From Bugulina stolonifera (taxonomy: Eukaryota > Bryozoa > Gymnolaemata > Cheilostomatida > Bugulidae), in NCBI GenBank assembly GCA_935421135.1, contig OW285192.1, positions 1,531,501-1,595,500 of the forward strand: a stretch of DNA of 64,000 bases, read 5' to 3'. Positions 16,001-31,000 of this stretch are shown in pieces (the stretch's first letter is position 1; each line of letters opens with the position of its first letter). The translations under genes and the position numbers were made by a program. The notes below the pieces were generated by a model. The model did no database searches, was not told the origin of the DNA, and saw only the letters and a program-made list of their open reading frames with translations.

Positions 16001-19000
16001 AGAGGTCGCAGACGTCCATCTACCGTACAAACTTTTAACAGGATCAGACGAGTTCCTTCTTTGAGTCCAGCTGTTCTCACATCTAAGAAGGTGATTCGTA
16101 CCAGTTCGACACGCGATGTCATCAGACAGTATAGCCTCAGCACCACCCTCACTCTGTCCATACTCAGTTAGAATCTCAGCTACAGTAACCTCACCATAGG
16201 CCACCCACCAAGAGGCCGACCTTCAACACATGGGAGGCAGATTAACATAATAATCGACACATGTATTACATACTCTATATACATGTATGACATACTCTAT
16301 ATACATGTATTACATACTCTATATACATGTATTACATACTCTATGCGCATGTATTACACACTCTATGCGCATGTATTACACACTCTATGCGCATGTATTA
16401 CACACTCTATACGCATGTATTACACACTCTATACGCATGTATTACACACTCTATGCGCATGTATTACACACTCTATACGCATGTATTACACACTCTATAC
16501 GCATGTATTACACACTCTATACGCATGTATTACATACTCTATACGCATGCATTACATACTCTATACGCATGCATTACATACTCTATACGCATGCATTACA
16601 TACTCTATACGCATGCATTACATACTCTATACGCATGCATTACATACTCTATACGCATGCATTACATACTCTATACGCATGCATTACATACTCTATACGC
16701 ATGCATTACATACTCTATACGCATGCATTACATACTCTATACGCATGCATTACATACTCTATACGCATGTATTACATACTCTATACGCATGCATTACATA
16801 CTCTATACGCATGCATTACATACTCTATACGCATGCATTACATACTCTATACGCATGCATTACATACTATATACGCATGAATTACATACTCTATACGCAT
16901 GCATTACATACTCTATACGCATGCATTACATACTCTATACGCATGCATTACATACTCTATACGCATGCATTACATACTCTATACGCATGCATTACATACT
17001 CTATACGCATGCATTACATACTCTATACGCATGCATTACATACTCTATACGCATGCATTACATACTCTATACGCATGTACTACATACTCTATACGCATGT
17101 ATTACATACTCTATACGCATGTATTACATACTCTATACGCATGTATTACATACTCTATACGCATGTATTACATACTCTATACGCATGTATTACATACTCT
17201 ATACGCATGTATTACATACTCTATACGCATGTATTACATACTCTATACGAATGTATTACATACTCTGTACGCATGTATTACATACTCTATACGCATGTAT
17301 TACATACTCTATACGCATGCATTACATACTCTATACGCATGTATTACATACTCTATACGCATGTATTACATACTCTATACACATGTATTACATACTCTAT
17401 ACACATGTATTACATACTCTATACACATGTATTACATACTCTATATACATGTATTGCATACTCCATACACATGTATTGCATACTCTATACACATGTATTA
17501 CATACTCTATACACATGTATTACATACTCTATACACATGTATTACATACTCTATACGCATGTATGTATTACATACTCTATACGCATGTATGTATTACATA
17601 CTCTATACACATGTATGTATTACATACTCTATACACTCTACACTTTTATATGGAGATGTTATATAATGAGTATAGAAGCTTATAACTCAGTAGCATTGTA
17701 CAGATAAGTGCAACATCTCCATATATGACTTATTCAGGATTGAATGTTAGACTTAGTTCCATCACTTACTGATAGCCTGATGTTAGACAAATAGCAGTTG
17801 CTAGCCTCGAATCCATCTTACTACTATTTAGAGTAGTGAGGGTGGACCACACACCATCCAACTTTATCTCTACTCTTCCCCTAGAAGCTGGTGTGTTTGA
17901 TCTGTCGACTATTCTAACCTACAGCATGTGTGTGCAGATGTACAACAAGTGGTGACATCACTTTATATTCAGTAGTATTATGGTACAAAGGCTATTTATT
18001 ATAGAAACATTAAGCTTTTTTCGGAAACTGTACTAGTTCATATGAGACTGTCTTTATCATCCGAACACAGCTTGAACACAGCTTGAACACAGCTTGAACA
18101 CAGCTTGAACACAGCTTGAACACAGCTTGAACACAGCTTGAACACAGCTTGAACACAGCTTGAACACAGCTTGAACACAGCTTGAACACAGCTTGAACAC
18201 AGCTTGAACACAGCTTGAACACAGCTTGAACACAGCTTGAACACAGCTTGAACACAGCTTGAACACAGCTTGAACACAGCTTGAGCGTTCAGTGTCCAGG
18301 CATGACTAATGCTTGATTTAAAGGGGCTTCCCCTTGTTTACTATAAATATTATAGCGCTATATTATTGAATAAAATATATTGTTATTGCCTATTATCGTT
18401 GTCAAATTCCAACAAAATATTATTTTTAAATAAACCTATAATATCTAGCCAACCAGTTTCCAATCATAAGGTGACCTACATCACTTGACAGTGACATACC
18501 ACTGACCATTAACCGGCATACCACTGACCAGTGACTAACCTCCAGCTGTGATGATGCACACCCTAATTGTATCATTTCCTGTCCACTACATCCGGGCTCT
18601 AACTGGTGACCTAGATTACTCCAGTAGTTCCAGTATCTACATGTCACGTTGTTCTCCTGTAAGACAATGTATGCAGATTTTGGAAAGAAATAGGACTTAT
18701 TACTACATACATACTCGTATTCATAGATATGTTGCTGTTGACATAGCAACTGCTGCACAACATTGTTTTTGAAATTTGTTTCTCCCAAATCGAAGGAAGA
18801 TAACATAAAAATAGTAGCAACAGTGATGCCAGGAGCAGGTAATCTATCAAGCATTGACTGCAGAAATCACACATGATCAGGTGTCATCATCACATATGAC
18901 CAGTTGTTGTCATCATACATAACCAGGTGTCATCATCACACATGACCAGTTGTTGTCATCATACATGACCAGGTATCATCATAATAGGTTCCTTTGTGTA

Positions 19001-22000
19001 TGACCAGCAACCACCATAAGATTGAATATGGCCTTGTACATTACATGGTAGGGCAGATCTACAGATAGAACTCCAGCCAAAACTGTCTAAGAACTGACAA
19101 TACTAGTGCATGGAGGGATCAAGGATAGATCTACATCTCCAATGCCGAGTTGTACAGGACTATCTGCATACAAGTACCACGTAGAATTCACTTACACTGA
19201 CATTCGCCGCTGTTATGGTTACCATGTGTTTGTAGCCCAAGGACCTACATATATCATCCCAGTCTTTGCTAGTCTGAAATCCTGGTGAAAGTTGCATATA
19301 GTGGGCAGCGGGTAGATAACCCCAGCCGAACCTGCCATTATGGGATGAGTCGTCACCCACCCGCATCTGTAGGTAGTTCTCTTTACCTACTAGTCTAAAT
19401 CCCTCAGGCTTCACTAAAAGTATATCAACAACAAGGCATGAACATACATACATACATATACATGTACACTATGTACACCATAATGTTGTGTGTGTGTGTA
19501 GTCCATTGTACATACAGGTATATACACATATACATGTATGTACATCATAATGTTGTGTGTGTGTGTAGTCCATTGTACATACATGTATATACACATATAC
19601 ATGTATGTACATCATAATGTTGTGTGTGTGTGTAGTCTATTGTACATACATGTATATACACATATACATGTATGTACATCATAATGTTGTGTGTGTGTGT
19701 AGTCTATTGTACATACATGTATATACACATATACATGTATGTACATCATAATGTTGTGTGTGTGTGTAGTCTATTGTACATACATGTATATACACATATA
19801 CTTGTATGTACATCATAATGTTGTGTGTGTGTGTAGTCCATTGTACATACCTGTATATACACATATACATGTATGTACATCATAATGTTGTGTGTGTGTG
19901 TGTAGTCCATTGTACATACATGTATATACACATATACATGTATGTACATCATAATGTTGTGTGTGTGTGTAGTTCATTGTACATACATGTATATACACAT
20001 ATACTTGTACATGTATTCAGATATGTAACACATAAGTAATGCATTATCAATGCAGGACTTGCAAAGATGAGATAATGGGCAGAATGCCAAAGCTTACCGT
20101 AGCACTTAACGTAGAGAGCCGCCGTGAGGTCTAGTGTTGACATCACCAGACCACCCACCATGTGGACACATTGTGCAGACGACGACACGGAGACAGGTTT
20201 CATCTCTTCCACCAGGCCCTGTAAACAATGTCCTCAGACTATACTGGAATTACATGTTAAATATTATTAAATAAATATCTAACGCACACACTACAGATAG
20301 ATAGTTAGAAATGACTTTACTTAGATTCACAATAATAGATATATCAGATACTCACTGAGTACTTGAGGTTTAAACAGATACTGGCAGCAGTTTGGTAGAG
20401 ATCTGAGTTGTCCACATAACATACGGAGAGTGTTAGAGTGTCCCATAGACTAAGTGAAGGGTAGTAAGATATGTAGGCTATACCGTTACTAGGCAATGTA
20501 GATCCTAACAACTGATATCCAGATACACCTGTTAAACAGAGAGAGAGAGAGAGAGAGTACTACATGTGGTTAACAAGAGATTAACTTACATAGGTTCATG
20601 ACGTCACCGAGTAGTCCCATGTCGCTGCTATGCTAGATGTGTTGGATTTGGGAAGCCGAACACAAGATATACCTACATACACATGTAGGTAGATGAAATG
20701 AGTTATATTATAACAATCTGCAGGTTAATGTATATCCTGTGTATAACATATGATACTAATATGTGGGTAAATGACCATATTATTATATTCTCTTACAGCT
20801 ATTGGTTAAAATTAAGAGTTTTCCTCCTCATTTTCTGAGAGGACAACTCTTAATTAAAATTAATAGCTTGCCAATACCCATGATTGTAACACATGTTATA
20901 CATGTATGTGTTAAACACTAGTATATTATAATCATGCAATATAACAAAAAGTACACAATAAAACAGATATTTCATCTTACCATGTCCACACTGTATGTGA
21001 TGTCTGTTGTTGGGAATGGAACAATTGGAGTTGTTGTTATGAAAGGCTGACCAGTCACATGCCATGATATCTAGCCCAAGTTCCTTACACATTAAAGTGA
21101 GGAGGGGGAGACCAGCGCTCCGACTAGTAGCATTGGTTGATCTACCAGTCCTATATCCAAGGTGTCTGCAGATTGCTGTAGTAGTAAAGTATTAATATAT
21201 ACAGGTATAACTTCTGGTGAAACATCCTTGTCCGTGGTACACACAAGGAAAAGAGTAGGGTAAGTGAACACGACCAAACTTGGAGAAAAACAGGTTATTT
21301 AGTAAAGTAGCTTACTTTCACACATAATATTACATACTAAACCATTCAGAGTGTGTTTGGTCTCTGATAGAATCGACTAGAATTTGTCCCAAAGTTAAAT
21401 TCTACCAGCACCCTCCCCATTCTACAAGTATGGAGCTTACAGTCAGCTGTGGCCGTTAACATCATCTGCTGCTGCTGTAGATCTGGCAGAGTGTAGTAGA
21501 CGACGTCACCCCACACCTCATTGTAGAATACCTGTAGATGACCTTGGCCTAGGCTGGAGCCAGCTACTGACCTTGTCTCTCTTCCTGGTGCAGACGTGCC
21601 ACTGAGACGGAAAGAAAAGTTCTCTGAAACAAAATATTTTGGGTAATTTACTCATTGCTCATTTTCAGCAGAAGAGTGAAGTGTAGCTGAAGTGGAGGTG
21701 TAACAGTGTGCTCGTTACCTGAACTAACACAGCAAGACTTAGTCCCTGGACGATCACAGTCAGGTAGGGTATGAGCACCCGCCCTACACAATCCACAACT
21801 AACTGCAGGAACACTGGTTAGGTTCATACGGCAACTAGATTCTTCTGAGCAGGGATTTGGCTTGCAAAGGTCTAAGGCTACAGAACATAAAACACAAGAC
21901 AATGTTTATCTACTAACTCTGCCAATGATGCTATTAATTTGTGGATTGTGTTCTCCTGCATCTATATGCTGAAAAAGAAGATAACTTCAAAATAGTCACG

Positions 22001-25000
22001 GAATTTTATCATTATGAGTACATGTAATATATTAGAATACATTGACTGTAATGTCCATAACTACAAGAAAAGGAAGACAATTACTAAATACTACTCTCTC
22101 ACCATAAGCAATATCAACTGAGCCATAACTCACTGGGAGAAATAGAGACAAGGTAAAGCTATAACCTACCAATGCATCCATCCTGGCCTTGTCCACCCGC
22201 ACTTCTAATCATACCCGAGGGGCAGTCACCAAGACAAGAGTACTGTCCCTCATCATGGGGTGCTGGTGTAGGAGCACAGGCTAATGAGTCATGACAGGGA
22301 GGCTGTACAGAGGCAGTAGCACATTCATCAGTGTCAGTACACACTCTGCCATCTCCAGTGTAACCCTTTGGACAAGGACCACAGGCTACGGTGTCTATGG
22401 GAGGGCTTACTATAACAGAGAGAACATCTATTAAGTGGGTAAAGCAGTAAAAGACTAGCAATGAACAAGTATATCTACATCAGCTACATGTACCATTTCG
22501 ATCTGCACACTAAAATAGACTGTTTGATTGTTGGTTACTATGGCAATGCTACATATCTGTGGCAAAGTATCTTTATAAAGGGATGCAATATACTGACTCA
22601 TAGTTCTCAAGCTGTCTATATACTATATACTATGATGTGTGTGTACATAGTATATAGTGTGATGCTATATACTATGATATGTGTGTACATGTATGTGTAA
22701 ATACTATCTAGTACGTGTATATATAAATACTATATACTGTGATGTGTAAATACTATATAGTATGTGTATATATAAATACTATATACTGTGATGTGTATAT
22801 ATAAATACTATATACTGTGATGTGTATATATAAATACTACATACATGCAGTACATGTATATATAAATACTACATAGTACGTGTATATATAAATACTATAT
22901 ACTGTGATGCGTAAATACCCACCAACTATACAGGAGTTGACATCAAAACATGGGTTACTGTCACCAGAGCAAGGATCGGTATCATTACAGGACGTCAGAC
23001 CATCCCCAACCATTCCATCTGGACATGTACATGTTACCTAGCAACAGTAATACACTGTACAAGTTACCTAGCAACGACAATACATTGTACATGTTACCTA
23101 GCAACAGCAATACATAGTGCATGTTACCTAGCAACAGCAATACATTGTACATGTTACCTAGCAACAGCAATACATAGTGCATGTTACCTAGCAACAGCAA
23201 TACATTGTACATGTTACCTAGCAACAACAACACAGAACTGTTGGGACTATTACAACCTTTGAAACGCATTTGTTAACTGAAACAAATTAGAGAAAAAAAA
23301 TCTTCATTTTATTGAACTGTATAGGGTAATACTGTCCATCTCCCTACACATGTCACTAACATTAAGAGGAATATGCTATGCTACTAGCCCATACCTATGT
23401 ACATGTATATATACATTAGAGCTACTCCCCCTTGTTATATCAGATAACACATACCTCAAACTCATCTCTCATATCAGGATATGACATCACATCTTCACAT
23501 ACTGCGCTGACTCCCAGACTAGCTTTGTCTTCCCAGCATGGCTCTAACATGCAACCATCAATATCATGACATCCAAACACTCCCCAACCTGCACCAGTTG
23601 TACCAGGTGCACAGCTACAGCTCACCTGTACCAGGAGTGGATAGTAGAATTATAAAGGTATATAATTATATTCAGTGAGCAGCATCAACCATGCTGCCTG
23701 AAAACTCGCCTACTCACTGCTCTCTTAGAAATACTGCTGAAGTCTAGTGTGGACTAATGAGAGAGTATAGCCACTGCACCATTAGATAGAGGTATATAGT
23801 TGACATGCAGCAGAGGTGAAGGTCGATTGATGGGAAGGCAGCGCGGAAGGAGTGGGAGAGGTGGCGGATGATGGTGAATGTGAAATCGAGGCACTACACA
23901 CTATGCAATAAACAACATGCTTGTGATGCTTACTATTCATGCCACGGATACAGCTAAATACAATCTATAAGGTAACTTGATATGAACATTTCAAATTTGT
24001 CACTAAAAATAAAAAATACAACATGCAAACACGTTTTTAGAGCAGTTTTTAAAAACATCCACTGTCCAATCAGAAGTGGATTATTCTGCAGGAGATGGCA
24101 ATTAGAAACCTCCTTTCACATTTCCAATAATTAGTGTAAACCTGTGCATAAATAGAATATAAAAATTAATAATTACTGTTTGACGATAAGATAAACAATA
24201 GGTTTTATTATTTAATCACTGTGCACAATTGTGCTTCAACTACGAGCATTCTTATTGAACATGTGAAAGAAGGTTTCTAATTGCCATCTACTGCAGAATA
24301 TCACCGTGATGTCACAGTGCATATTTTCAAAAAAAACTGCTCCAAAAACGTGTTTGCAGGTTGTATTTTTTATTTTTAGTGATAAATTTGAAAGGTTCAT
24401 ATCAAATTACCTTATAAATTGTATTTACCTTTATCCGTGGCATGGATAGTGTATGTAAACAATAATACACATGACATTAGAGAGCTAACCCATATAAGGA
24501 AACTATTACCATATATGGATCATCCTCTTCCGTGAGTGTGGTCCAGAGTATATCAGTGCAGACGGCAGGTGTTGCAGACTGATTATAACAAGGGTTTCTA
24601 TCACACCCATTGATCTCTACACAATATCTACCCGGCAGCGAGCTCTTCAGATCCTCAGTACCTGTGGATAGAGTGCATTCATATGAGTGAACAGCATGGC
24701 CAGGGTTGTTAGCTGACATCAACTAGCAGGGGTGCCCAAATGTTTCTCACCGTGGGCCAATATTGAATGTTTCAGAATTTTGGTGGGCCACAAAATTTAC
24801 GCTGATATGAGTGAAGTTGTATTACGCGTATCAGAATATACATGTACATGTTGTAGTGTAATAGTATTGTTGTTAGGGGGTTTGGCCATTTTCTTATATA
24901 ATGATGTATTTTAAGCAAAGAGTTTATTTTATTTTTGAGTAGTCAGAGACTGTTTCAAATCCATGAAAATACCAGTTCCTGACTGGGGTTTGAACCCGGG

Positions 25001-28000
25001 ACCTCTAAGGCACCTAATCGCCTAGCACAGTGAACAGAACATGCTACCACTACACCAGCTCAGCAACCTTATACAGGTAAAAGGAAGCTTCACCAGTGAG
25101 CGGTAGACATGCTCTGAGCGAACTGCACACGAGGCACCCCTCTTTTTATGGCCACCTTGCGCTTTATAGGATGTCAGGGACTGGAATTTTCATGGATTTG
25201 AAACAAGTCTCTGACTGCTCAAAAATAAAATAAACTCCTTGCTTCAAAGTACATCATTAAATAGTATTGTTATACATACTTCACTTACCAAATTTACTTT
25301 ACACACAGAGCAATAATTAATATGGTTAATGGATTTTGAATATACAATGTGCATGTAGATTATATTTATTAATTGTGTATGTATACAAAGCAGTACTTTG
25401 GAAAATTCAGTCTAAGTATGTGCTACGTTCCAATATGACAAACGAAGCATGAATTTCTCAGCTATGATGGCCTCGTAGTCAGGGTTCAGATGTGTGCAGC
25501 TAACTCTTATAAGTTGGTGGAGGTGCTACTAAGTTTTGTTTTTGATATGATTCATATTAGAAAATACTGACTCATGTGGGTATGTGGGGGCATATATCGT
25601 CAGCCAGGGATATGGCCATCCTCATTAGCAATAAATTTTCAAATGCAAGTGCTGTACAGTCTGGCAGCACTTTCACTGGTGAAAATTTGGTCATGATTAG
25701 CCAGTGTTATGGTATGATTAGGGGAAGGTCCACAAGATCTAGGGGCTCTGATTAACATTTCGAGGAAAGTTGCAATTAGGTGAAAGTATAAAATGTTATA
25801 TGCACACGTCAATTTTATGATAATATAGAAGAACTACTGTAATGCATGTCATCTCTACAGAGAAATACCCTACCTAAAGCTTTCTACATGCACCAGCCTT
25901 AATGTTTTTGCAAGTCAAAATAGGCACAAAATACCATTTTATAGACCATGCAAGGTGGGCCACATTAAATTTGCTGGTGGGCCAAATTTAGCCCGCGGGC
26001 CGCTATTTGGGCATCACTGTAATAGAGGAACTAAACACGGTGTGATGACACGATTGAACATATAGGACCTACATGTATGATACGAACACATGCTATCATG
26101 TATATGTATAACCTACCATGGGGGCAGTCTCCACAAGTATACCCAGTCTGTGGCCACACCTGGTTGGTACACGTCTGTTCCAGGAAGCACCTGTTAGAGT
26201 TGACATCTGTACAGGGATCATCATCTGGTAAAGTAGAACACTTGTACATACATCAACCAGTATAGCATATACACCAATACAGTGCAGTAAACAACAATCT
26301 AGTCCAAATAGCCTTGACTCTATTCTAGTGAATCAGCGTAAATCATGCAAATGTAATCAACAAATACTGCTTATACTGTTTATCGGGGAATATGTAAATT
26401 GATACACTACACAACTTGACTGACAAACACATCTAATAATAATATACAATGTAGGAGAAACATGTATTATAATAACATATAATAACATATACATGTAATA
26501 ACATAATTATAATAACATAGGCCTATTTGTAAAAACAGAATGAACAATCAAGTGACAAGTATATAGTCACCTTGACAACATTGGCCTGGTATGAGACAGT
26601 CCTCTCCATCGAGTGCGGACACGAGGCCAGGAGGGCATTGGTCACACGAAACGAGCGAAGATGGCGGAGGCTCATCAGTACAGTTGAGTGTGACATAGAC
26701 ATCAGAGTAGCATTTGTAAATTTGACACATATCTATGTCTAGAAATAAAGGAGGCATACCATGCAAGTTACAAGTAAATACCTACTACACTAGACACCAC
26801 TTTGAAATAACTGCATGTATACATGCTGGTTCAATGTGCCAATGCAAGTAAGTAATGAATAGAGTGTAAAGCTATTAGCCATCTAAACTGGTGCAGATCT
26901 AATCATGTGTAAGGCACTACTGGTGCAGCTCTAATCATGTGTAACTCACTACTGGTACAGCTCTAATCATGTGTAAGTCACTACTGGTACAGCTCTAATC
27001 ATTTGTAACTCACTACTGGTACAGCTCTAATCATGTGTAAGGCACTGCTGGTACAGCTTTAATCATGTGTAAGAAAGAACACTAATGAAGTTAAAAATTT
27101 CAGAAATGTGCTAAGCACAAAATCTTTGGATTTATAAAATTATCACTGAAATAATGCTGTTGGTTGGTCTTGCATACTTACTTTGACAGCCCTGTGGTCC
27201 ATAGCCACTTCCTGTCATGCCTAGAGGACAGGATCCACATGTATAGTTGTTCGGACCAATCAAAGTGCATTCTGCAGCTAGTTGCAAATCTTCTGGATGC
27301 ACAAAACAGGGTGCAGTAACACAAGGATCCACAACTACAACACAATATATTACCTAACCCAGTCAGAAAATTAAGTCAAAAGATGAAATATTGCTTGGAT
27401 CTTGGGAGACAAGGCAGTCATAACCCAGAGTGAGTTGAGCTAAGTCTACAGCTATAATAGAATTTACCTGCACAAGAGACTCCATCTCCCTTGAAACCTT
27501 CCGGGCAATGTCCACACTTAGCCTGTGGTGGATTGGAATACAAGACTTCAATACACTCAGCATAGTACTTTGGGTCAGGTCCATACACGAAACATGGATT
27601 ACTTCCAGACTCGCAGGCTATAAAAATTACAGCAATAAAATAATTTAGAAATGGGATAGCCTACGTTATCAATGAGCTGAATGGGCACTGTTCCCCATTG
27701 ACTATGTCTGGACATATCGGTTTCCTTGCAGATCAGACTGTATTGGTCGCATAGCTGCACAAGTCTAGTATTTCAGATTATGATTAAAACCCAAACACAG
27801 TTTTATCTTAATTAGACTGACAGTGTTGGCCAATACCATAATTAATAATATCTGTTTTGTAGACTTGAAGATGCCCAAGCGAATCACCATTAGGCCTACA
27901 CGATAAAGACACACCAAGACAGACAATGTAGCTAATCAAGGACTCCGAACCTTAAAATTTACCACAAGACGGTCCTGTAAAGACAGCCTCCAACTAGTTA

Positions 28001-31000
28001 ATACTGTTAGAGCAATCTGCCATGGGGTGTATAGTTACATTGACGCAGCAAGTTTTCCAGGCTTGTGGTCTTATGGTATTATTCGGCTCGCACTGAAGGT
28101 CTATTTAAAGAGTAACAGCCATCAAGGGAAGACCTTTTCACCCTTCATATGCCTTGACAAAATATGACTGCTGGTCAGCAAGGTGGAAAGTATTGTTGGT
28201 AGAGTAATTTTAAATATTAAACCAAGAGAACATGTCACCTCTCATTTTAAAACCCTAAAAATCATACCAATTAAAACGCTTTTTGAATTCACCACCTTGG
28301 AACTACTCCTTAAAACCTTTCCTCCAGAACTTTTATTTTCACTGAGGACACAAAGCCATCACAACACACGGCAACAAAGCCTTAAAACAAAGAAAGCCAA
28401 CAACAAACGAGCCGAGTTGAACACATGAAATGCCCTATACAACAAGTACCTAATGGGGGTGGAGACTGGTACTGCTGCCTGTCACGTGGATGATCTGGCT
28501 GCCCTCATGTGGGGGGTTGCTTAGGGCCGGTGGAGACCGTATATACATTTGTTTTTCAACACCTTTTATATGTCTTTCAAAAATTAGCAATAAACGCACT
28601 AAAAAAAATATCAGCTACAGGAATGCAGGGATGGGTGCTGCCCGAGAAGTGGATGTAGGTGTTTGCAAAGTGCAGGTGTTTGCAAATTTTGATTAGTTAT
28701 TAAAAAGAATTGATTTACTAGAATTGAGTATAGCAACAAGAGTTTCTAAACACTACTTGTAAAAGTTTCTACTTGCAAACATTTTTATAGCAAAACTTGA
28801 AAACTTGAACAGAATTTTGTGATGAATCGTGTAAGTTAGAAACTATATGTACAATGTGGGTCTATGGCCAATGTTGTGCTTTCCTTGTAATGTTCCTACC
28901 TAGTGTAGGAATCCTTCACCCGATCTTGATGGGCCGACCTTATGTCTACCCCTCCGTTTTTAAGTATAATGCTTCACTGTCATGATTATATCTCCAAATT
29001 ATGTATCAGGTCTGAGGAATTTAGCAAATAAATAAGTAGAGAAGTAAAGATAATTATTGTAAGCCAGTGGCACATCAAACCCTGGGCAGAGTTTGATTTG
29101 TAGTAGCTCTGTAGTAGCCCAGATCTCCTATATGCATAGCCATCTTGACAAAAAGAACTAGAAGTACATAGAAACCTCCCAGCACAGTTGTCCAAAAGAA
29201 CTGATGACTCAGAGCAATTCGAGTACTGGCACATAATACATACTTATTTATACACTATAATAGACCTACATGTAGGTCCTAGAAATACACATATACGACT
29301 AATTAGGCTACATGATAGGGCACTTCAACCTATTGCCCAGTTGTATAGGTGATACCCTTGGTTAGTATGTAGTGTATATACAGTAAGGTTTATCAATGTA
29401 CGTTAACCGAAGTACCACAGTCGAATATTAATTCCAATGTAGCCCAAAAATTGGTGGAATTTTATGAGTATTCTATCTTTTACATCTATTTTTTAAACTT
29501 GCATAAAAAATAAAACAGTTCTAACTTTTAACTTTTAATTCTATCCTTTTTCCAACCCTACAAAATTATTTGTGCTTGGTAAATTCTAAATTTTCCGATT
29601 GGTCGAGTTGACTAAAACTGTAAATGAGTAAAATCAAGAAGAAGAAAATTACAGTAGCCTACATCGTACATGCACATGCTACGCTTCTCTTGATCAAGAA
29701 GTAAGAAGAGCTTACTCCGTGTCTTGATTAATGAAGAAGATGTAATTACCCCTTGTATTGATCGATATCAAATATTAATGGTAAAAACACACCGCTATAA
29801 CGAAAAATATGTAACATTATCCATAGGATTTTAGTCTTTAGATCAAGATACATGTAGATTCGATTGTCTATTTACCTCAGAATTTACCTCAGACAAGGTA
29901 GGACTCCACCATCAATTTCATGCAAATCTATAAGGGAGCCTCTAGTTTTAACTATTTTTTGGACTAGGGGGTCTGCAATATTTACAGTATATCACTGTTT
30001 AGGATTGGAAGTTGGTTTCTCATCTTATCTCACGAATTGTTCGTGGCAGGAAACTAGAGTGGTAAATGCATTTTTTGGCTGATATTGAGGTTGGCTCTCC
30101 TCTGGCAGCTGCTCTAGTGGTCATTGTTACCATCTCTCTGTCACCCACAATATCATCATATGCTCTGGATAGAGTGGAATGTTGTTCTTCATTCTGAAGA
30201 ATCCTGGTCAGTAGACACAGGCGATGGTTTTTTCTTCTATTTTCAAGGGTCCGGATCTCTAACTGATCTCTTGCCTCTGATACACTGTCAGTACGCCCCC
30301 TTAGGTTTGCTATAAATCGTATGGCACTGTTCTGGATGAGTTCTATATCATAGATCTTGTTCTTAGTTAAAGGGTCCCATACTACATCTGCATACTCAAG
30401 AATAGGTCTGCATATACTTGTGTAAGCCAATGTATCGTCAATGTCATGTGCTAAAGTTAATTAGAATAAACTATGTAATATAAATAATTATTATATAATA
30501 TTATTTATACTTTAAATTTCATTATAATTAATTATACAAACAATTATAATTTTAAATTTATTATTAGCCAAGGCTATATATTATTATGAATTATAAAATA
30601 ATTTATTTGCACTTGCAACTATACGGAGAGGGTACTTACGCATCAAGTATCAGAGTATCATAAAACCATTCATTTATTATTAATAATTCACTTTACTCAT
30701 ACGCCATGAAGATGCCATAGGCTCCATGCAGAACAAAATTAAAACCCAAGTCCAAGTATTCTTGAATGAAAATGAACTTACACTTATGTTGTCACGTTGG
30801 GTTGTTTTGCTTTTAGAATGTTAGACTGAGGTTTACTGACTTTTTAACAAAACCCGGGTACTCATTATTGGCACCATAGAGGTAACACCCCAGATAACTC
30901 TATGATTGGCACTTCCCAACATACAGACTAAAAAGCCGGATTAAGAAAATGCGAAGTATGTATATTTCGAGAATGTTATAAACTTACAGAAAGGACAACT

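Noticed and set aside
16283..17707. A 474-codon open frame over the 22-bp array, and two overlapping frames
   Set aside because: It is only the translation of a stop-free tandem repeat (period 22 gives open frames in three registers); the surrounding sequence is an intron between two well-supported SRCR exons.
18062..18285. Regular direct repeats as a CRISPR array
   Set aside because: No unique spacers; units are contiguous, and the genome is animal.
24985..25075. A functional tRNA gene
   Set aside because: Pol III boxes are present but the acceptor stem and anticodon arm do not fold as a tRNA by eye, and it sits inside a fold-back repeat.
24719..26027. An 8-bp target-site duplication for the hAT-like element
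   Set aside because: The flanking octamers tcaactag and taatagag do not match well enough.
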